DNA of 64,000 nt, taken from NCBI RefSeq assembly GCF_000765475.1, contig NZ_JRHO01000014.1:93574-157573 (forward strand), in the 5' to 3' direction. The DNA is from Methanococcoides methylutens (GTDB taxonomy: Archaea; Halobacteriota; Methanosarcinia; Methanosarcinales; Methanosarcinaceae). Of the stretch, positions 47,609-57,638 are shown in pieces. Under the pieces are notes generated by a model that saw only the letters and a list, made by a program, of their open reading frames with translations, was not told the origin of the DNA and made no database searches. Each line of letters starts with the position of its first letter. Positions within the stretch are counted from its first letter, which is position 1. A program made the position numbers and the translations under genes.

Positions 47609-49303
47609 TTAATTATCATTCGGTATTGTGAACATAAATGTAGTACCTATACCAACCTCACTTTCAATCCAGATTTCCCCCCCATGTAATTCTACAATTT
47701 TTTTAACAATAAATAAACCCAATCCTGCACCACCATATGATCTAGAAGTTGATGCATCTAACTGCTTAAATGGTTCAAAAATTATTAGCTGATTTTCTTT
47801 TGAAATACCGATACCATTGTCTTGAACAATAAATTTAATCATTGAATCACAATTTTCTGCTGAAATTTTAACAGTGCCATCGTCCAATCCAAACTTCATG
47901 GCATTATTAATTAGATTATACATAATTTGTTTGAATTTGCCATAGTCCGCATTTAATTTCAAATTTATAGGTGAAACTTCAAAAAATAAAGAAATATTTC
48001 TAGCTTCTAATATTGGATCAAGTATATCGTTTAACTCCTCAAAGACTTCAACAACCGAGAAATGTGTATAGTTGATGTCCATCTTTCCAGATTCAATTTT
48101 TGCTATATCCAGAATGCTGTTTATTAATTGTAAAAGATGTTTCCCACTTTTTGAGATATTTGTAAGGTACTTTTCTTGTTTATCATTGAGATCACCTGTG
48201 TAACCAGCAAGTAACAAATCTGAAAAACCAATAACCGAATTAAGAGGAGTTCTCAACTCATGGCTCATGGTTGCCATAAATTCACTTTTTGTTCGATTCG
48301 CCTCTTCTGCATACATTTTAGTTTGAACGAGTTTTTCCTCATATTTCTTACGTTCGGTTATATCTCGCCCAATACCCAGAACACCAACAAGTTGTCCATC
48401 AGAATCATACATTGGTTTTTTGATGGTTTCAAGTATTTCACAGTGGCCATCATCAGCAAATGTTACTTTTTCTTCGTTCACCGTGGGTTTATTGGATTTA
48501 ATAGCTCGCTTGTCCATTTGAGTGAAGTAATCTGCCAGTACTTTTCCCACAAAATCATAGTCACTTTTACCTATTATTTCATCTTCTTTTGCGCCAAAAA
48601 AACGCTCAAATTTGGAATTGCAGCTTAGGTAAAGACCTTCAGGATCTTTCAACCAAATCAAGTCAGGGATTGTATCAAGCAGAGTTCGTAGGTGGGCTTC
48701 ACTTTTTTGTAACTTTTGTTTTGATTCTTGTCGTAATATTTGGTTGCTTAAAATTGTTCCTAATAAGACTGTTCCGATCGGATAAATCAAAAGAACTGGT
48801 AAACTGATTTCCCTTAAAACTTCTAAAGCAATGGACCATGGGAGAGTAAGCATCCATAGTAACATAAAAATATGAATGACGATTCCAAAAATGTATAGCT
48901 CTCCAATCCCAGGAGCATGTCTTGGTTTAAATTGATAATGCCTCCACAACAAACCAATCGTAGAAGAAGTAATTATAACAGCAATCCCAGTCCATGTCCC
49001 AACTCCCCCTTGATATATACGAAATAGACTGGTAATTATAATTGCAATAATTGTGGGTACTAAACCAAAAAATAATCCCGCGATGCCAAGCAGAATTGAT
49101 CGGGTATCAAAAAAAATTCCAGGGACCGCTTGCCAGGGACTTAACATGAGAGCAATACCGACCAGACCAATTATAATTCCAATTGCGCATTTCTTAAACC
49201 TTATATTTGGGTGGGGTGAAAATATAATTATTTCAGAAAGCAAGCCTAAGGCAAGAAGTAAAGCAGCATTGTTAGCAAAACCAATTAGCAATTCGAAATT
49301 CAT
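47609..49303 (-). CDS. LytS-type (5TMR) PAS histidine kinase
   Basis: 564 residues from the ATG at 49303, after AGGGT. Five to six N-terminal transmembrane helices form a 5TM receptor of LytS/YhcK type, with LGIAGLFFGLVPTIIAIII and YQGGVGTWTG. A PAS domain follows (about 215-335; LDTIPDLIWLKDPEGLYL), then HisKA (FMATMSHELRTPLNSVIGFS) and HATPase_c (NNAMKFGLDDG, DNGIGISKENQ, GGAGLGLFI). No response regulator is adjacent, so it is an orphan kinase. LytS sensors respond to envelope or membrane-potential changes. Confidence 0.9.
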   Translation of the reverse strand: MNFELLIGFANNAALLLALGLLSEIIIFSPHPNIRFKKCAIGIIIGLVGIALMLSPWQAVPGIFFDTRSILLGIAGLFFGLVPTIIAIIITSLFRIYQGGVGTWTGIAVIITSSTIGLLWRHYQFKPRHAPGIGELYIFGIVIHIFMLLWMLTLPWSIALEVLREISLPVLLIYPIGTVLLGTILSNQILRQESKQKLQKSEAHLRTLLDTIPDLIWLKDPEGLYLSCNSKFERFFGAKEDEIIGKSDYDFVGKVLADYFTQMDKRAIKSNKPTVNEEKVTFADDGHCEILETIKKPMYDSDGQLVGVLGIGRDITERKKYEEKLVQTKMYAEEANRTKSEFMATMSHELRTPLNSVIGFSDLLLAGYTGDLNDKQEKYLTNISKSGKHLLQLINSILDIAKIESGKMDINYTHFSVVEVFEELNDILDPILEARNISLFFEVSPINLKLNADYGKFKQIMYNLINNAMKFGLDDGTVKISAENCDSMIKFIVQDNGIGISKENQLIIFEPFKQLDASTSRSYGGAGLGLFIVKKIVELHGGEIWIESEVGIGTTFMFTIPNDN

Positions 49304-49795
49304 TAGCAAACCCTTGTAACATATCGCTTTAATCAAATAAATAGATAACATCGACGGATTGTTGAAAATTTTTGAAATGAGGGTATTGTGAATTTAAAAT
49401 TCAATTAGTCTCTAACTCTTAATTGCCATCCAAATAACAATAATAATCCCTATACATAAAAATGCTCAATATCTCCTTCACATGAGCATTAAAACTAAAA
49501 TGGATTTCACTCTTATCATTTTGTTTCATGTAATCTATCCTAATAGAGAGCATCCACTTAGTATAAAATGGTGGAAGGGGTTTCGTCCAGCAAAGTAAAT
49601 CTACAAGTTGTCTAATCCCATCTTTGAATTTTCAATAATGTTCATTTCATATCTTGATGTCATTGAGTGGTTTATTAGTCTTACTTGTAATTTGCTCGAC
49701 AAAATTAATACACTGAATTTCCTAAAAGAAAAAGAGTAAATAACTGCTATACAGTTTGGATTAAAAAAGTAGTTCCTTAAGCAAAGGTAAAGGTT
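49304..49795. other. Intergenic region with a diverged repeat
   Basis: About 490 bases, no supportable gene. Positions 49571-49610 match 57834-57873 at 32 of 40 bases, so the same decayed element lies near both ends of the island. The short frame 49601-49855 on the minus strand overlaps the MscS start and shows no family features. Confidence 0.5.
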
Positions 49796-50689
49796 ATGAA
49801 AGCAAAGAGAATCCCAGACAAAAATGAAGTAAGCAGGAAATTGAAGAAAGAGCATGTCAAAGACAAGATATTCAATACATTATTAGATCATATAATAATT
49901 ATATTTTTATTTTTTGTACTGCCGATATCAGTAATACTTTTAGCTGACTACCAAGGCTGGATAAAGATTCCTGTAATTATTTTAGATTTTCTCAAACTAG
50001 TTGATACCATCCTTATTTCCTATACAATTGCTACAATATTCATCAAATTAACTGTGAATGTAATCCCAAAGATGTTTGAAAGTATTGGGAAGAGAGAAGA
50101 AAAAATTCTTTTGAGAAAGATCTACATCGGGTTTATTTATGCTTTCACAAGTGTAGTTGTATTCTGGCAGGTTGGAATCGATACACAAAACATCGTGATA
50201 TTTTTGGGTCTTGTTGCAACAGGATTTGCCTTTGCCATTAAAGAAATTATTCTCTCTTATTTTATCTGGTTCATACTGCTTACCAAAAAACCGTTTAAAA
50301 TAGGAGACTACATTGCTGTCGGAGAGGAAGAAGGGGAAGTAAAACACATAGGATTATTTTATGTTGTAATTTATCCTACCAAATGTAGAGAGTTCTACAA
50401 GATACCAAACAAGATCTTTCTGGAAAGTCCTATTAAAAATTATGGAAAAGGATTTTTTGAATCATCCTTTGACTATTATATCAAGGATATTCCTGAAAAT
50501 TTAAACTATCACATGGAAAAAATGGTGGAAAGAGCAAAAGTCAAAGAGAATCTTGATGTTCGCCTGAAATTAGACTCAGATAGCAATGGGTTGAAACTTA
50601 CAGCATATTACAAATCCACATTCAGCGAAAGGGAAAATGTAAAACACAAATTGCTAAGTATAATAGTTGAAGGAGTTAATACCCTTTAA
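49796..50689 (+). CDS. MscS-family mechanosensitive channel (1)
   Basis: 297 residues. Two N-terminal helices, a further helix pair, and the pore-lining region VIFLGLVATGFAFAIKEIILSYF followed by the beta domain start KKPFKIGDYIAVGEEEGEVKHIG (quoted motifs about residues 138-180). The family's usual LQ/P-x-x-N anchor is IPNKIF. AAGG precedes the ATG. Opens when membrane tension rises and releases solutes. Monocistronic, AT-rich. Confidence 0.88.
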   Translation: MKAKRIPDKNEVSRKLKKEHVKDKIFNTLLDHIIIIFLFFVLPISVILLADYQGWIKIPVIILDFLKLVDTILISYTIATIFIKLTVNVIPKMFESIGKREEKILLRKIYIGFIYAFTSVVVFWQVGIDTQNIVIFLGLVATGFAFAIKEIILSYFIWFILLTKKPFKIGDYIAVGEEEGEVKHIGLFYVVIYPTKCREFYKIPNKIFLESPIKNYGKGFFESSFDYYIKDIPENLNYHMEKMVERAKVKENLDVRLKLDSDSNGLKLTAYYKSTFSERENVKHKLLSIIVEGVNTL

Positions 50690-50886
50690 CTAGAAACTGG
50701 AGTGGTGACACAATAATCTTTGTTTCGAAATTTTCGAATGAAATATAAGCATACTTGTAAAAGGCCATATATATTGTAGAAACGCCATTTGCGACTATTT
50801 AAAGTTAGTATGACCAATAAAATTATGTAAAATGAGAAATCCTTCTCAATCTTATTACTTCTCATAGACAATCAAAAACAAAATTA

Positions 50887-51393
50887 ATGATACTGAAGAC
50901 CATTATGTACAAAGATGAACAAACATTAATACTTGGATGGAGGGAATGGGTCTCTTTGCCCGAACTCGGAATTCACGCTATCAAAGCAAAAGTTGATACA
51001 GGAGCAAAGACATCTGCACTACATGCCTTCAATGTTGAGCATTATGAAGAGAATGGTGTTGAAATGGTCCGTTTTTCAGTCCATCCTATCCAGAAAAACC
51101 AGAATTTTCAGGTCAAGTGCACAGCACGCTTAAAGGACCGTCGCCAAGTGACGGATTCAGGTGGTCACAAAGAGATGCGTTATGTTATTGAAACGGATGT
51201 TGTTATTGCATCCAACCGCTATCCCATCGAATTAACGCTTACAGATCGCGACACCATGCGCTTTAGGATGTTGCTGGGACGCCGTGCAATGGAAAATCGA
51301 GCTGTAGTTGATCCAGGGGCGTCTTACCTGAACGGAAAACTTGATGCATATACAATATACAATATACAATCTGAAAATGGGGTTGCTAAATGA
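50887..51393 (+). CDS. Retropepsin-like RimK-associated protein (putative ATP-dependent zinc protease family)
   Basis: 168 residues (or 162 from the ATG at 50905). [13 protein letters not shown] near the N-terminus, the aspartic-protease-like motif [13 protein letters not shown] (about 34-46) and [15 protein letters not shown] near the C-terminus define the PF05618-like family. It overlaps rimK by four bases (ATGA). In bacteria this family travels with RimK and an M14 deacylase; a hydrolase for the glutamate tails made by RimK is a common proposal but not shown. Confidence 0.85.
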   Translation: MILKTIMYKDEQTLILGWREWVSLPELGIHAIKAKVDTGAKTSALHAFNVEHYEENGVEMVRFSVHPIQKNQNFQVKCTARLKDRRQVTDSGGHKEMRYVIETDVVIASNRYPIELTLTDRDTMRFRMLLGRRAMENRAVVDPGASYLNGKLDAYTIYNIQSENGVAK

Positions 51394-52295
51394 AAATTGG
51401 CTTATTATCAAGAAATCGTAATCTATACTCATCTCGTCGCTTAATTGAAGCAGCCGAAGAGAGAGGGCATGAAGTTCAGGTAATAGATGTGTTGAGAGCT
51501 TACATGAACATAACATCCAACAAACCTACCATACACTACAAAGGAGAAAAACTTGAAGGGTTTGATGCAGTTATCCCACGTATTGGTGCATCTGTTACAT
51601 TCTATGGTACTGCAGTACTTCGACAATTCGAAATGATGGGTGTATATCCGTTGAATGAATCGGTTGCTATCACCCGTTCCAGAGACAAGCTTCGTTCCTT
51701 GCAGCTGCTTTCCCGTAAAGGTATAGGACTTCCTATAACAGGATATGCCAGCAAGCCTGATGATATCAAAGACATGATCAAGATGGTAGGTGGCGCACCT
51801 CTTGTTGTCAAATTACTTGAAGGTACACAGGGTATTGGTGTGGTACTAGCAGAAACACAAAAAGCTGCAGAAAGTGTGATAGAAGGTTTCATGGGTGTAA
51901 AAGCTAACATTCTAGTCCAAGAATATATCAAAGAAGCAGAAGGAGCTGACATTCGTTGTTTTGTCATAGGGAGCAAAGTTGTTGCAGCTATGAAAAGGCA
52001 AGCTCCAAAGGGCGAATTCAGATCTAACATACACAGGGGAGGTTCGGCAGAGATCATCAGGATAACTCCAGAAGAACGTTCAACCGCTGTACGTGCCGCA
52101 AAAATCATGGGGCTCAATGTTGCTGGTGTTGACCTATTACGCTCCAATCATGGTCCTTTAGTAATGGAAGTTAATTCTAGCCCTGGCCTAAAAGGTATAG
52201 AAGAGGCAACAGGTAAGGATATTGCAGGCATGATCATTGATTATATCGAGAAGACAAGTGAAGTTGGAAATACACGAACCCGTGGAAAGGGCTGA
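51390..52295 (+). CDS. rimK: RimK-type ATP-grasp alpha-L-glutamate ligase
   Basis: 301 residues, nearly the E. coli RimK length. Adds glutamate residues to a protein C-terminus or makes poly-glutamate. ATP-grasp motifs: [11 protein letters not shown] (glycine-rich loop), [34 protein letters not shown] and the metal-binding [14 protein letters not shown]. The N-terminus MKIGLLSRN and [11 protein letters not shown] are strongly bacterial in character. Archaeal RimK relatives usually serve F420 or lysine biosynthesis; this one sits in the bacterial-type triad, so transfer is likely. Confidence 0.9.
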   Translation: MKIGLLSRNRNLYSSRRLIEAAEERGHEVQVIDVLRAYMNITSNKPTIHYKGEKLEGFDAVIPRIGASVTFYGTAVLRQFEMMGVYPLNESVAITRSRDKLRSLQLLSRKGIGLPITGYASKPDDIKDMIKMVGGAPLVVKLLEGTQGIGVVLAETQKAAESVIEGFMGVKANILVQEYIKEAEGADIRCFVIGSKVVAAMKRQAPKGEFRSNIHRGGSAEIIRITPEERSTAVRAAKIMGLNVAGVDLLRSNHGPLVMEVNSSPGLKGIEEATGKDIAGMIIDYIEKTSEVGNTRTRGKG

Positions 52296-52298
52296 TCC

Positions 52299-53345
52299 AT
52301 GCAGAAACCAATCACAATTGCAGGCATAACCATTCAGCCAGGAACAAGAAGATCTATTGAATTGCCGATTCCCAGCTTTTATACTCATACATCAGCATCA
52401 ATGCCAGTCCATGTTATACATGGAAACAGACCTGGTCCCTGTCTAGTTATTTGTGCTGCAATCCATGGAGATGAGCTCAATGGCGTGGAGATCATCCGCC
52501 GCGTCCTTGCACATAAAACGCTCAACAACATAAAGGGGACACTTATTGCAATTCCAATTGTAAATGTGTTCGGTTTTGTCTCTCGCTCCCGCTATTTGCC
52601 AGACAGACGCGATCTGAACAGATCATTTCCGGGTTCAAAATCAGGTTCAATGGCTTCTCGGCTGGCGAATATACTTATGACAGAGATAATAGACCATTGC
52701 ACTCATGTTATCGACCTCCATACAGGTACTGTTGGCCGAGAGAATCTGCCCCAGATACGTGCCTGTTTGAGAGTAGATAACGAAACTGAAGCGATAGCTC
52801 GTGCTTTTAGTGTACCAGTAATAATTAATTCTGAACTGCGCGATGGATCATTACGTGAAGCAGCTCGTGAGAATAATATCCCAGCCCTGTTATATGAGGC
52901 TGGTGAAGCCCTGCGATTTGATGAAGTTAGTATTCGGGCAGGCGTAAGGGGCATCCTTGGAGTAATGTATTATTTAGGCATGAGACCAAAAAGCAGGAAA
53001 AGAAAAGAGTACAAAACTCTGATCTCCAGATCAACACAATGGATTAGAGCTCCTGAAAGTGGAATACTACGTTCAGTTGTTCCTTTAGGAACTCTGGTAA
53101 AAAAAGGAGAAATATTAGCCTATATAAATGATCCATTAGGTGAGATCGAAATGAGAGTACTAAGTTCAGTATCTGGGATAGTCATTGGAAGAACGAACTT
53201 GCCACTTGTGCATGAGGGTGAAGCTATATTCAACATCGCTAAATTTTCGAAGGAAGAAGAGATATCCAATTACATTGAGAACGATCATTATGAACTTGAT
53301 CCTGAAACTGATGAAATAAAAAGTAAGCAAGTTCCTCTGGTATAA
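52299..53345 (+). CDS. M14-family succinylglutamate desuccinylase/aspartoacylase-like deacylase
   Basis: 348 residues, three bases after rimK. Zinc-carboxypeptidase-like motifs: HGDELNGVE (His and Glu ligands, near 56), RDLNRSFPG (near 108) and DLHTG (third ligand, near 144), with the catalytic glutamate in LLYEAGE. The C-terminal 100 residues form a lipoyl-like beta barrel (RAPESGILRSVVPLG, VKKGEILAYI) seen in this subgroup. Likely removes or adds acyl/glutamyl groups in concert with RimK. Confidence 0.88.
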   Translation: MQKPITIAGITIQPGTRRSIELPIPSFYTHTSASMPVHVIHGNRPGPCLVICAAIHGDELNGVEIIRRVLAHKTLNNIKGTLIAIPIVNVFGFVSRSRYLPDRRDLNRSFPGSKSGSMASRLANILMTEIIDHCTHVIDLHTGTVGRENLPQIRACLRVDNETEAIARAFSVPVIINSELRDGSLREAARENNIPALLYEAGEALRFDEVSIRAGVRGILGVMYYLGMRPKSRKRKEYKTLISRSTQWIRAPESGILRSVVPLGTLVKKGEILAYINDPLGEIEMRVLSSVSGIVIGRTNLPLVHEGEAIFNIAKFSKEEEISNYIENDHYELDPETDEIKSKQVPLV

Positions 53346-53436
53346 ATTTCTGAATTATGACATAAACAAAGATGGTTAAATAAAATTAGGATGTAACTTA
53401 CAATATTATATATGTTCACATTCCCACAATTAAGAC

Positions 53437-54393
53437 TTATTTTTTTATGACCTGAGCTGATTTCATGATATCAAGACTGGTTGCAGTACCAACATTAATA
53501 TCCTCTTCTTGATCATAAGCCTCTAGAAGTTTCTGTACCAAATTATTCCTTATTTTCCTTCGCTGTCGAGGATCCACTACGTATCTAAGACGTATGTCGA
53601 TCCAGTTTTCCTGCAATTTCATATACAATTTCGTTTCGACATCATATGTAGTGATGAAATATTTCTCACCCATATTTAATAGTTCTTTTTTTGCAGATTC
53701 CTCAAAACCGTATAAGGTTTCTTTTGCAACCTTTAATGCAATATCTTCTGCTTTCTTCCAGTTGCTTCCATACACCAGCATAATCTGTAATTCGTCCCAG
53801 ATAAAGGAGAAGTCCTTCGTGTAGTTCTTGACCTTATCACTTAAAATGAAACTATTTGGTAGCTGGACTAACCTTCCAGTGTATTGATCACCGTCAACCC
53901 ATTCCTGTATCTCCATTAGGGAAGTGCTGAAGTTCCTTATGTCAAGAACATCACCAATTATGTTATCCACTTCAATCCTATCACCAGCTCTGAAAGGACG
54001 GGATACGAGAATAATGATACCACCTGCTATACTTTTCAAGAGATCCTGTAGAGCTATGGCAATACCTGCGCTAAGTATACCATATGCCACGATAAGGCCA
54101 GTTGTCTCCTTGAACCAAACTGCAAAAAGAAATGCAAGAGCGAGGAATGTAATAATTATAGAGATAGCTTTGCGGAAAGTATACCTTTCCTTTGTATCAT
54201 GTATCCTTACTCTGATAACATTCTCAATAACAGCTTTTATTGCATAAAATATCAGAATAATGATCACAGACTGTAATGACTTTATCAAGAAGAATTCGTA
54301 ATCAATTAAAAAATCCGTAAAATAAATGACATATGCAATGAGTATTGCTATTAATGATAAAACAATCAGATTAAACCCTCTTAATAACCCCAT
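53437..54393 (-). CDS. MscS-family mechanosensitive channel (2)
   Basis: 318 residues. Three to four transmembrane helices, pore helix with GILSAGIAIALQDLLKSIAG and beta domain with RPFRAGDRIEVDNIIGDVLDI, then LVQLPNSFIL (the PN motif). The C-terminal cytoplasmic part is soluble and charged. Convergent with the M14 gene (91-base gap). Acts in release of osmolytes on hypo-osmotic shock. Confidence 0.92.
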   Translation of the reverse strand: MGLLRGFNLIVLSLIAILIAYVIYFTDFLIDYEFFLIKSLQSVIIILIFYAIKAVIENVIRVRIHDTKERYTFRKAISIIITFLALAFLFAVWFKETTGLIVAYGILSAGIAIALQDLLKSIAGGIIILVSRPFRAGDRIEVDNIIGDVLDIRNFSTSLMEIQEWVDGDQYTGRLVQLPNSFILSDKVKNYTKDFSFIWDELQIMLVYGSNWKKAEDIALKVAKETLYGFEESAKKELLNMGEKYFITTYDVETKLYMKLQENWIDIRLRYVVDPRQRRKIRNNLVQKLLEAYDQEEDINVGTATSLDIMKSAQVIKK

Positions 54394-54637
54394 GAATTAA
54401 TTTATGATCTATAATGCTATTACATTTTCCCCATAAAATCATCGAAATGGTTGTTAAATGTCCACAAATATTGAAATATTAATACTCCCATAAAGTTGAA
54501 AGATGGGGTTATTGGTAACAAGTTCTCCATGGCATCGATTCAGAAAGATATTCCTATCCTATGTTCCTAACCATCTCAGAGTAAGAAAGGAGAGATTTAG
54601 GAAATAAATATTCTATAAATAATAATTCAGGTGAAGT

Positions 54638-55345
54638 ATGTACGGATCATATACCATGCCCTTCAGATCGAAAACGGAAGGTATTGATATTGCCTTCGAC
54701 ATGGAAGGAGAGAATTGCTTGTACAAAAGATTATTTCATGATGAGAATCTTGAAAAAATTCTTGTAAAAGGCGATGGTAAGGTCATCATAAATCCCATTG
54801 AACCTTTGAACAGACCAAAAAAAATAACTTCGAATTTGCTTGTTGAATTCGATAGAACTATAACAATAGCTCCGATGTCAAGGATAATGGTCTACATAAA
54901 GTTCCCGATAGAGATGGGAATATTCATTTCCAATAAAGATGAGATCGAAGTGATCGATATTCTAACACTTGTAGACCAAAAGTTCACCCTATATGGTGAT
55001 CCTAGCAGTGGTTTGATATGTAAATACTGGAAAAGCGAAATCCATTCCAAGATACCTTCTGCTGATCTAATGCATGAAGGAGTACTCGAGCTGACCATTT
55101 TAAATAACACAGACTTATGGGTTGAAGTGAAGCAATCTGTTTTCAACGCTTATGGTATGAAGATCTACTACGACACAGAACTAGTTTCCATGAAAGCTAA
55201 TATGAAAATAATAAGTCCCAGTATTGCAGAAACGGATTTCATTGACAAACCGCTCAGACCCGGCATGAAAAAATCCATGGAACTGTATACCGCTAAAAAG
55301 CTCTATATGAACGGAAAGAAATGCATTATGGAGGCAGGTTTTTGA
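54638..55345 (+). CDS. DUF432 family protein
   Basis: 235 residues, soluble beta-rich protein without signal peptide. It matches the archaeal DUF432 family (RTITIAPMSRIMVYIKFP, LWVEVKQSVFNAYGMKIYYD). It overlaps the next MscS gene by four bases at a TTG start. DUF432 genes are commonly paired with MscS genes in methanogens, so it may regulate or cap the channel; biochemical role unknown. Confidence 0.8.
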   Translation: MYGSYTMPFRSKTEGIDIAFDMEGENCLYKRLFHDENLEKILVKGDGKVIINPIEPLNRPKKITSNLLVEFDRTITIAPMSRIMVYIKFPIEMGIFISNKDEIEVIDILTLVDQKFTLYGDPSSGLICKYWKSEIHSKIPSADLMHEGVLELTILNNTDLWVEVKQSVFNAYGMKIYYDTELVSMKANMKIISPSIAETDFIDKPLRPGMKKSMELYTAKKLYMNGKKCIMEAGF

Positions 55346-56181
55346 TAATTCCATGGATATCAGAGATTGATTTTCAAAGTGGTGAACTAATCATTAATAT
55401 CGTCACCGCATTTTTAGCTTTAATACTCTCTGTACTTATAGGCAAAATTATGGCACTTTACCTGAAACGATCACTCAAGGAGAAAGTTGCCAAAAACCAC
55501 CTTGATATCATACAAAAAGCAGCATATTACAGTATAGTTGTAATAACTGTTGTGTTTGTAATTCTCCCTCTTCTGGGAGTTGCACCCTCAAGTTTGCTAG
55601 TTGCGGGAAGCATTTTGGGATTGGTAATAGGTTTTGCCAGTCAGAGCATAGTTGGGAATCTTATTTCGGGTCTGTTCCTTATATTTGAAAGACCCATAAA
55701 ACTTGGCAATCAGGTCAATATCGATGGAAATGTTGGAATCGTAGAAGATATCAGCCTTATATCTACCATAATCAGAACTTTTGACGGCCTTTATGTGAGG
55801 ATCCCTAATGAAAAGGTATTCACAACAACAATAACGAACTATGTTGCTAATGTCGCAAGGAGATTCGAATATGTTGTTGGAATTAGATACAGTGACGATG
55901 CCGATCAAGCCATAGCGATTATTAAAGATCTAATTGAAGAAAATCCTCTAGCCCTGAAAAATCCTGCACCTGCTGTTTTTGTAGACAATCTAGGAGATAA
56001 TTCGGTTAATATCAGTGTAAAGATATGGGCTCCTGCAACAGACTGGTATTCCCTGAAAACCGAACTACTCTGGAAGATAAAAAAGACTTTAGAAGATAAT
56101 GGAATTGAGATCGCATTCCCACAGCGTGTGGTATGGTTTCAAAACGAACAAAAGGATCAGTTAGTTTCTGATCCTGATTAA
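55342..56181 (+). CDS. MscS-family mechanosensitive channel (3)
   Basis: 279 residues from TTG at 55342, seven bases after GGAGG and overlapping the DUF432 stop (TTGA). The ATG at 55321 would place the ribosome site inside the gene. Two to three helices, pore GSILGLVIGFASQSIVGNLISG (about 92-113), beta domain RPIKLGNQVNIDGNVGIVEDI, IPNEKVF and a C-terminal soluble domain. Canonical small MscS length. Coupled to DUF432. Confidence 0.92.
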   Translation: MIIPWISEIDFQSGELIINIVTAFLALILSVLIGKIMALYLKRSLKEKVAKNHLDIIQKAAYYSIVVITVVFVILPLLGVAPSSLLVAGSILGLVIGFASQSIVGNLISGLFLIFERPIKLGNQVNIDGNVGIVEDISLISTIIRTFDGLYVRIPNEKVFTTTITNYVANVARRFEYVVGIRYSDDADQAIAIIKDLIEENPLALKNPAPAVFVDNLGDNSVNISVKIWAPATDWYSLKTELLWKIKKTLEDNGIEIAFPQRVVWFQNEQKDQLVSDPD

Positions 56182-56224
56182 CTTTTTCTTTTTTAGATAT
56201 CTACTATTTGTTTTATTCGATATT

Positions 56225-56647
56225 TTATTCTTCCTGAGGAGGATATTTGATAGCAAGAACTCGTATTGCACCTAATACTACTAGCACTGCTGCTAAGCTT
56301 AAAAGGAATTCATACTCAATTTTCTGTGCATAAATTCCAGCTGCAACCTCTCGCATAACGATCAATATAGTGGCATCAGTTATGTATGTCAGTCTGACCT
56401 GCTCATGCTCACGATAATCAGTAAAAGTTTTGAATAAATCAATAAGAACAAAGACCGTGAGCACACTGAATACTACATTAGTGAAATTTATCTCGAGGAA
56501 GTCACCACCAAGAGTTGCCAATATAATTAAGACCAGACTTGCAAGGATCTTTACTACACCTACGATCAGAGCCAGTATTAGAATGTAAAGGATGACAGTG
56601 GTTACATGCCGTATTATATTATCAAATATATCATCGTGTTTTATCAT
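56225..56647 (-). CDS. PsiE-family membrane protein
   Basis: 140 residues from the ATG at 56647, preceded by GGGGTGG (a GTG at 56656 is an alternative). Four transmembrane helices, with the family-typical YREHEQVRLTYITDATILIVMRE (about 78-100) between helices 3 and 4. PsiE is a phosphate-starvation membrane protein in bacteria of unknown action. Sits among the mechanosensitive channel genes. Confidence 0.8.
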   Translation of the reverse strand: MIKHDDIFDNIIRHVTTVILYILILALIVGVVKILASLVLIILATLGGDFLEINFTNVVFSVLTVFVLIDLFKTFTDYREHEQVRLTYITDATILIVMREVAAGIYAQKIEYEFLLSLAAVLVVLGAIRVLAIKYPPQEE

Positions 56648-56717
56648 TAAATCCACCCCATCTAAGGGATAGTTAGAAAGAATTCATCATCAACAAAAAG
56701 TAAAAAATAAGGAGAGA

Positions 56718-57638
56718 TTATTTTCTCTCCTTTGCATATGCCACAAGAACTTCTTTGATACCCCACTTAAATGCAACAACAATAGCAATTCCCCAAGCCA
56801 ATGGTCCTATAAGGAGGTAGAAGATGCTTGTATCGATGAGCATTGCATCAAGTGCTAGTAATATCAGCACAAGTGCAAGGAAACCCCTGAGCAATGGAAC
56901 CCAGACGTTTGCTCCTTCGACTTCCATTCCCTCGAGAATACCTGCCAAGTAATCTGTGAGGAAATCAATTGCCAATAACCCAATTACCAGTATCAAAATA
57001 CCTGCAAATAGATTAGGTATGTAATTAAGAATGGATACTAGGAAATCGGATACTACATTGAGGCCCAAGATATTTGATGCAGCTAGAATAAAGATAATGT
57101 ATCCAAAAACTTTAACGATACCTGCGATTATGCTGGATGTAGTCAATTCTGCTGCTTCAAGACCTTTTCCAATACTGCTCTTCCCAATCTTTTCATCAAC
57201 ACTTGATGCCTTCACGATATTCTTTACCAAATCAGCCAGGAAATCAACTACAAGCAATCCAATGATCAATGTCAGCAGTGCTGAAGCAATCAGAGGAAGG
57301 AATAGGATAATCTGGGTGATGAAATCTGCAACTACCTGTATCTGCAGAAGATCGATAATGATCACTCCAAAGATGATGTAGATGAACCAACGAATTATGG
57401 CATCAAACATACCTACAGTACTTGTCCCAGTCTTTTTGATCATACCACCTAAAGACGTCTTGTCGATCAAATCGTCCAGACCGACCTTATCCAGAGCTTT
57501 TGATCCGAGACTACCAAGTGCTTTTCCGACAAACTTACCGACTATCAGTAATACGATTACAGCTACAAGCGTAGGTATAAACGAAATAAACTGATCCGCC
57601 ATCACATAAAAACTGTCCAGTATAGCTGATTCTACCAT
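56718..57638 (-). CDS. TM-helix (CmpX-like) membrane protein related to MscS
   Basis: 306 residues, about eight transmembrane segments arranged in repeats. FIPTLVAVIVLLIVGKFVGKALG, LPLIASALLTLIIGLLVVDFLADL and IPNLFAGILILVIGLLAIDFLTDY are copies of the conserved TM-helix unit found in MscS-like proteins (each 23-24 residues, here cited by its ends: FIPTLV...KALG, LPLIAS...LADL, IPNLFA...LTDY). It lacks the MscS beta domain. GGGGGT precedes the ATG. A tension-responsive or channel-modulating role is inferred. Confidence 0.82.
   Translation of the reverse strand: MVESAILDSFYVMADQFISFIPTLVAVIVLLIVGKFVGKALGSLGSKALDKVGLDDLIDKTSLGGMIKKTGTSTVGMFDAIIRWFIYIIFGVIIIDLLQIQVVADFITQIILFLPLIASALLTLIIGLLVVDFLADLVKNIVKASSVDEKIGKSSIGKGLEAAELTTSSIIAGIVKVFGYIIFILAASNILGLNVVSDFLVSILNYIPNLFAGILILVIGLLAIDFLTDYLAGILEGMEVEGANVWVPLLRGFLALVLILLALDAMLIDTSIFYLLIGPLAWGIAIVVAFKWGIKEVLVAYAKERK

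Noticed and set aside
47416-47689. Short frames on both strands at the kinase 3' end
   Set aside because: Hydrophobic AT-rich translations without ribosome sites; one overlaps the kinase gene.
49601-49855. 84-codon frame on the minus strand
   Set aside because: Overlaps the start of an MscS gene and has no supporting features.
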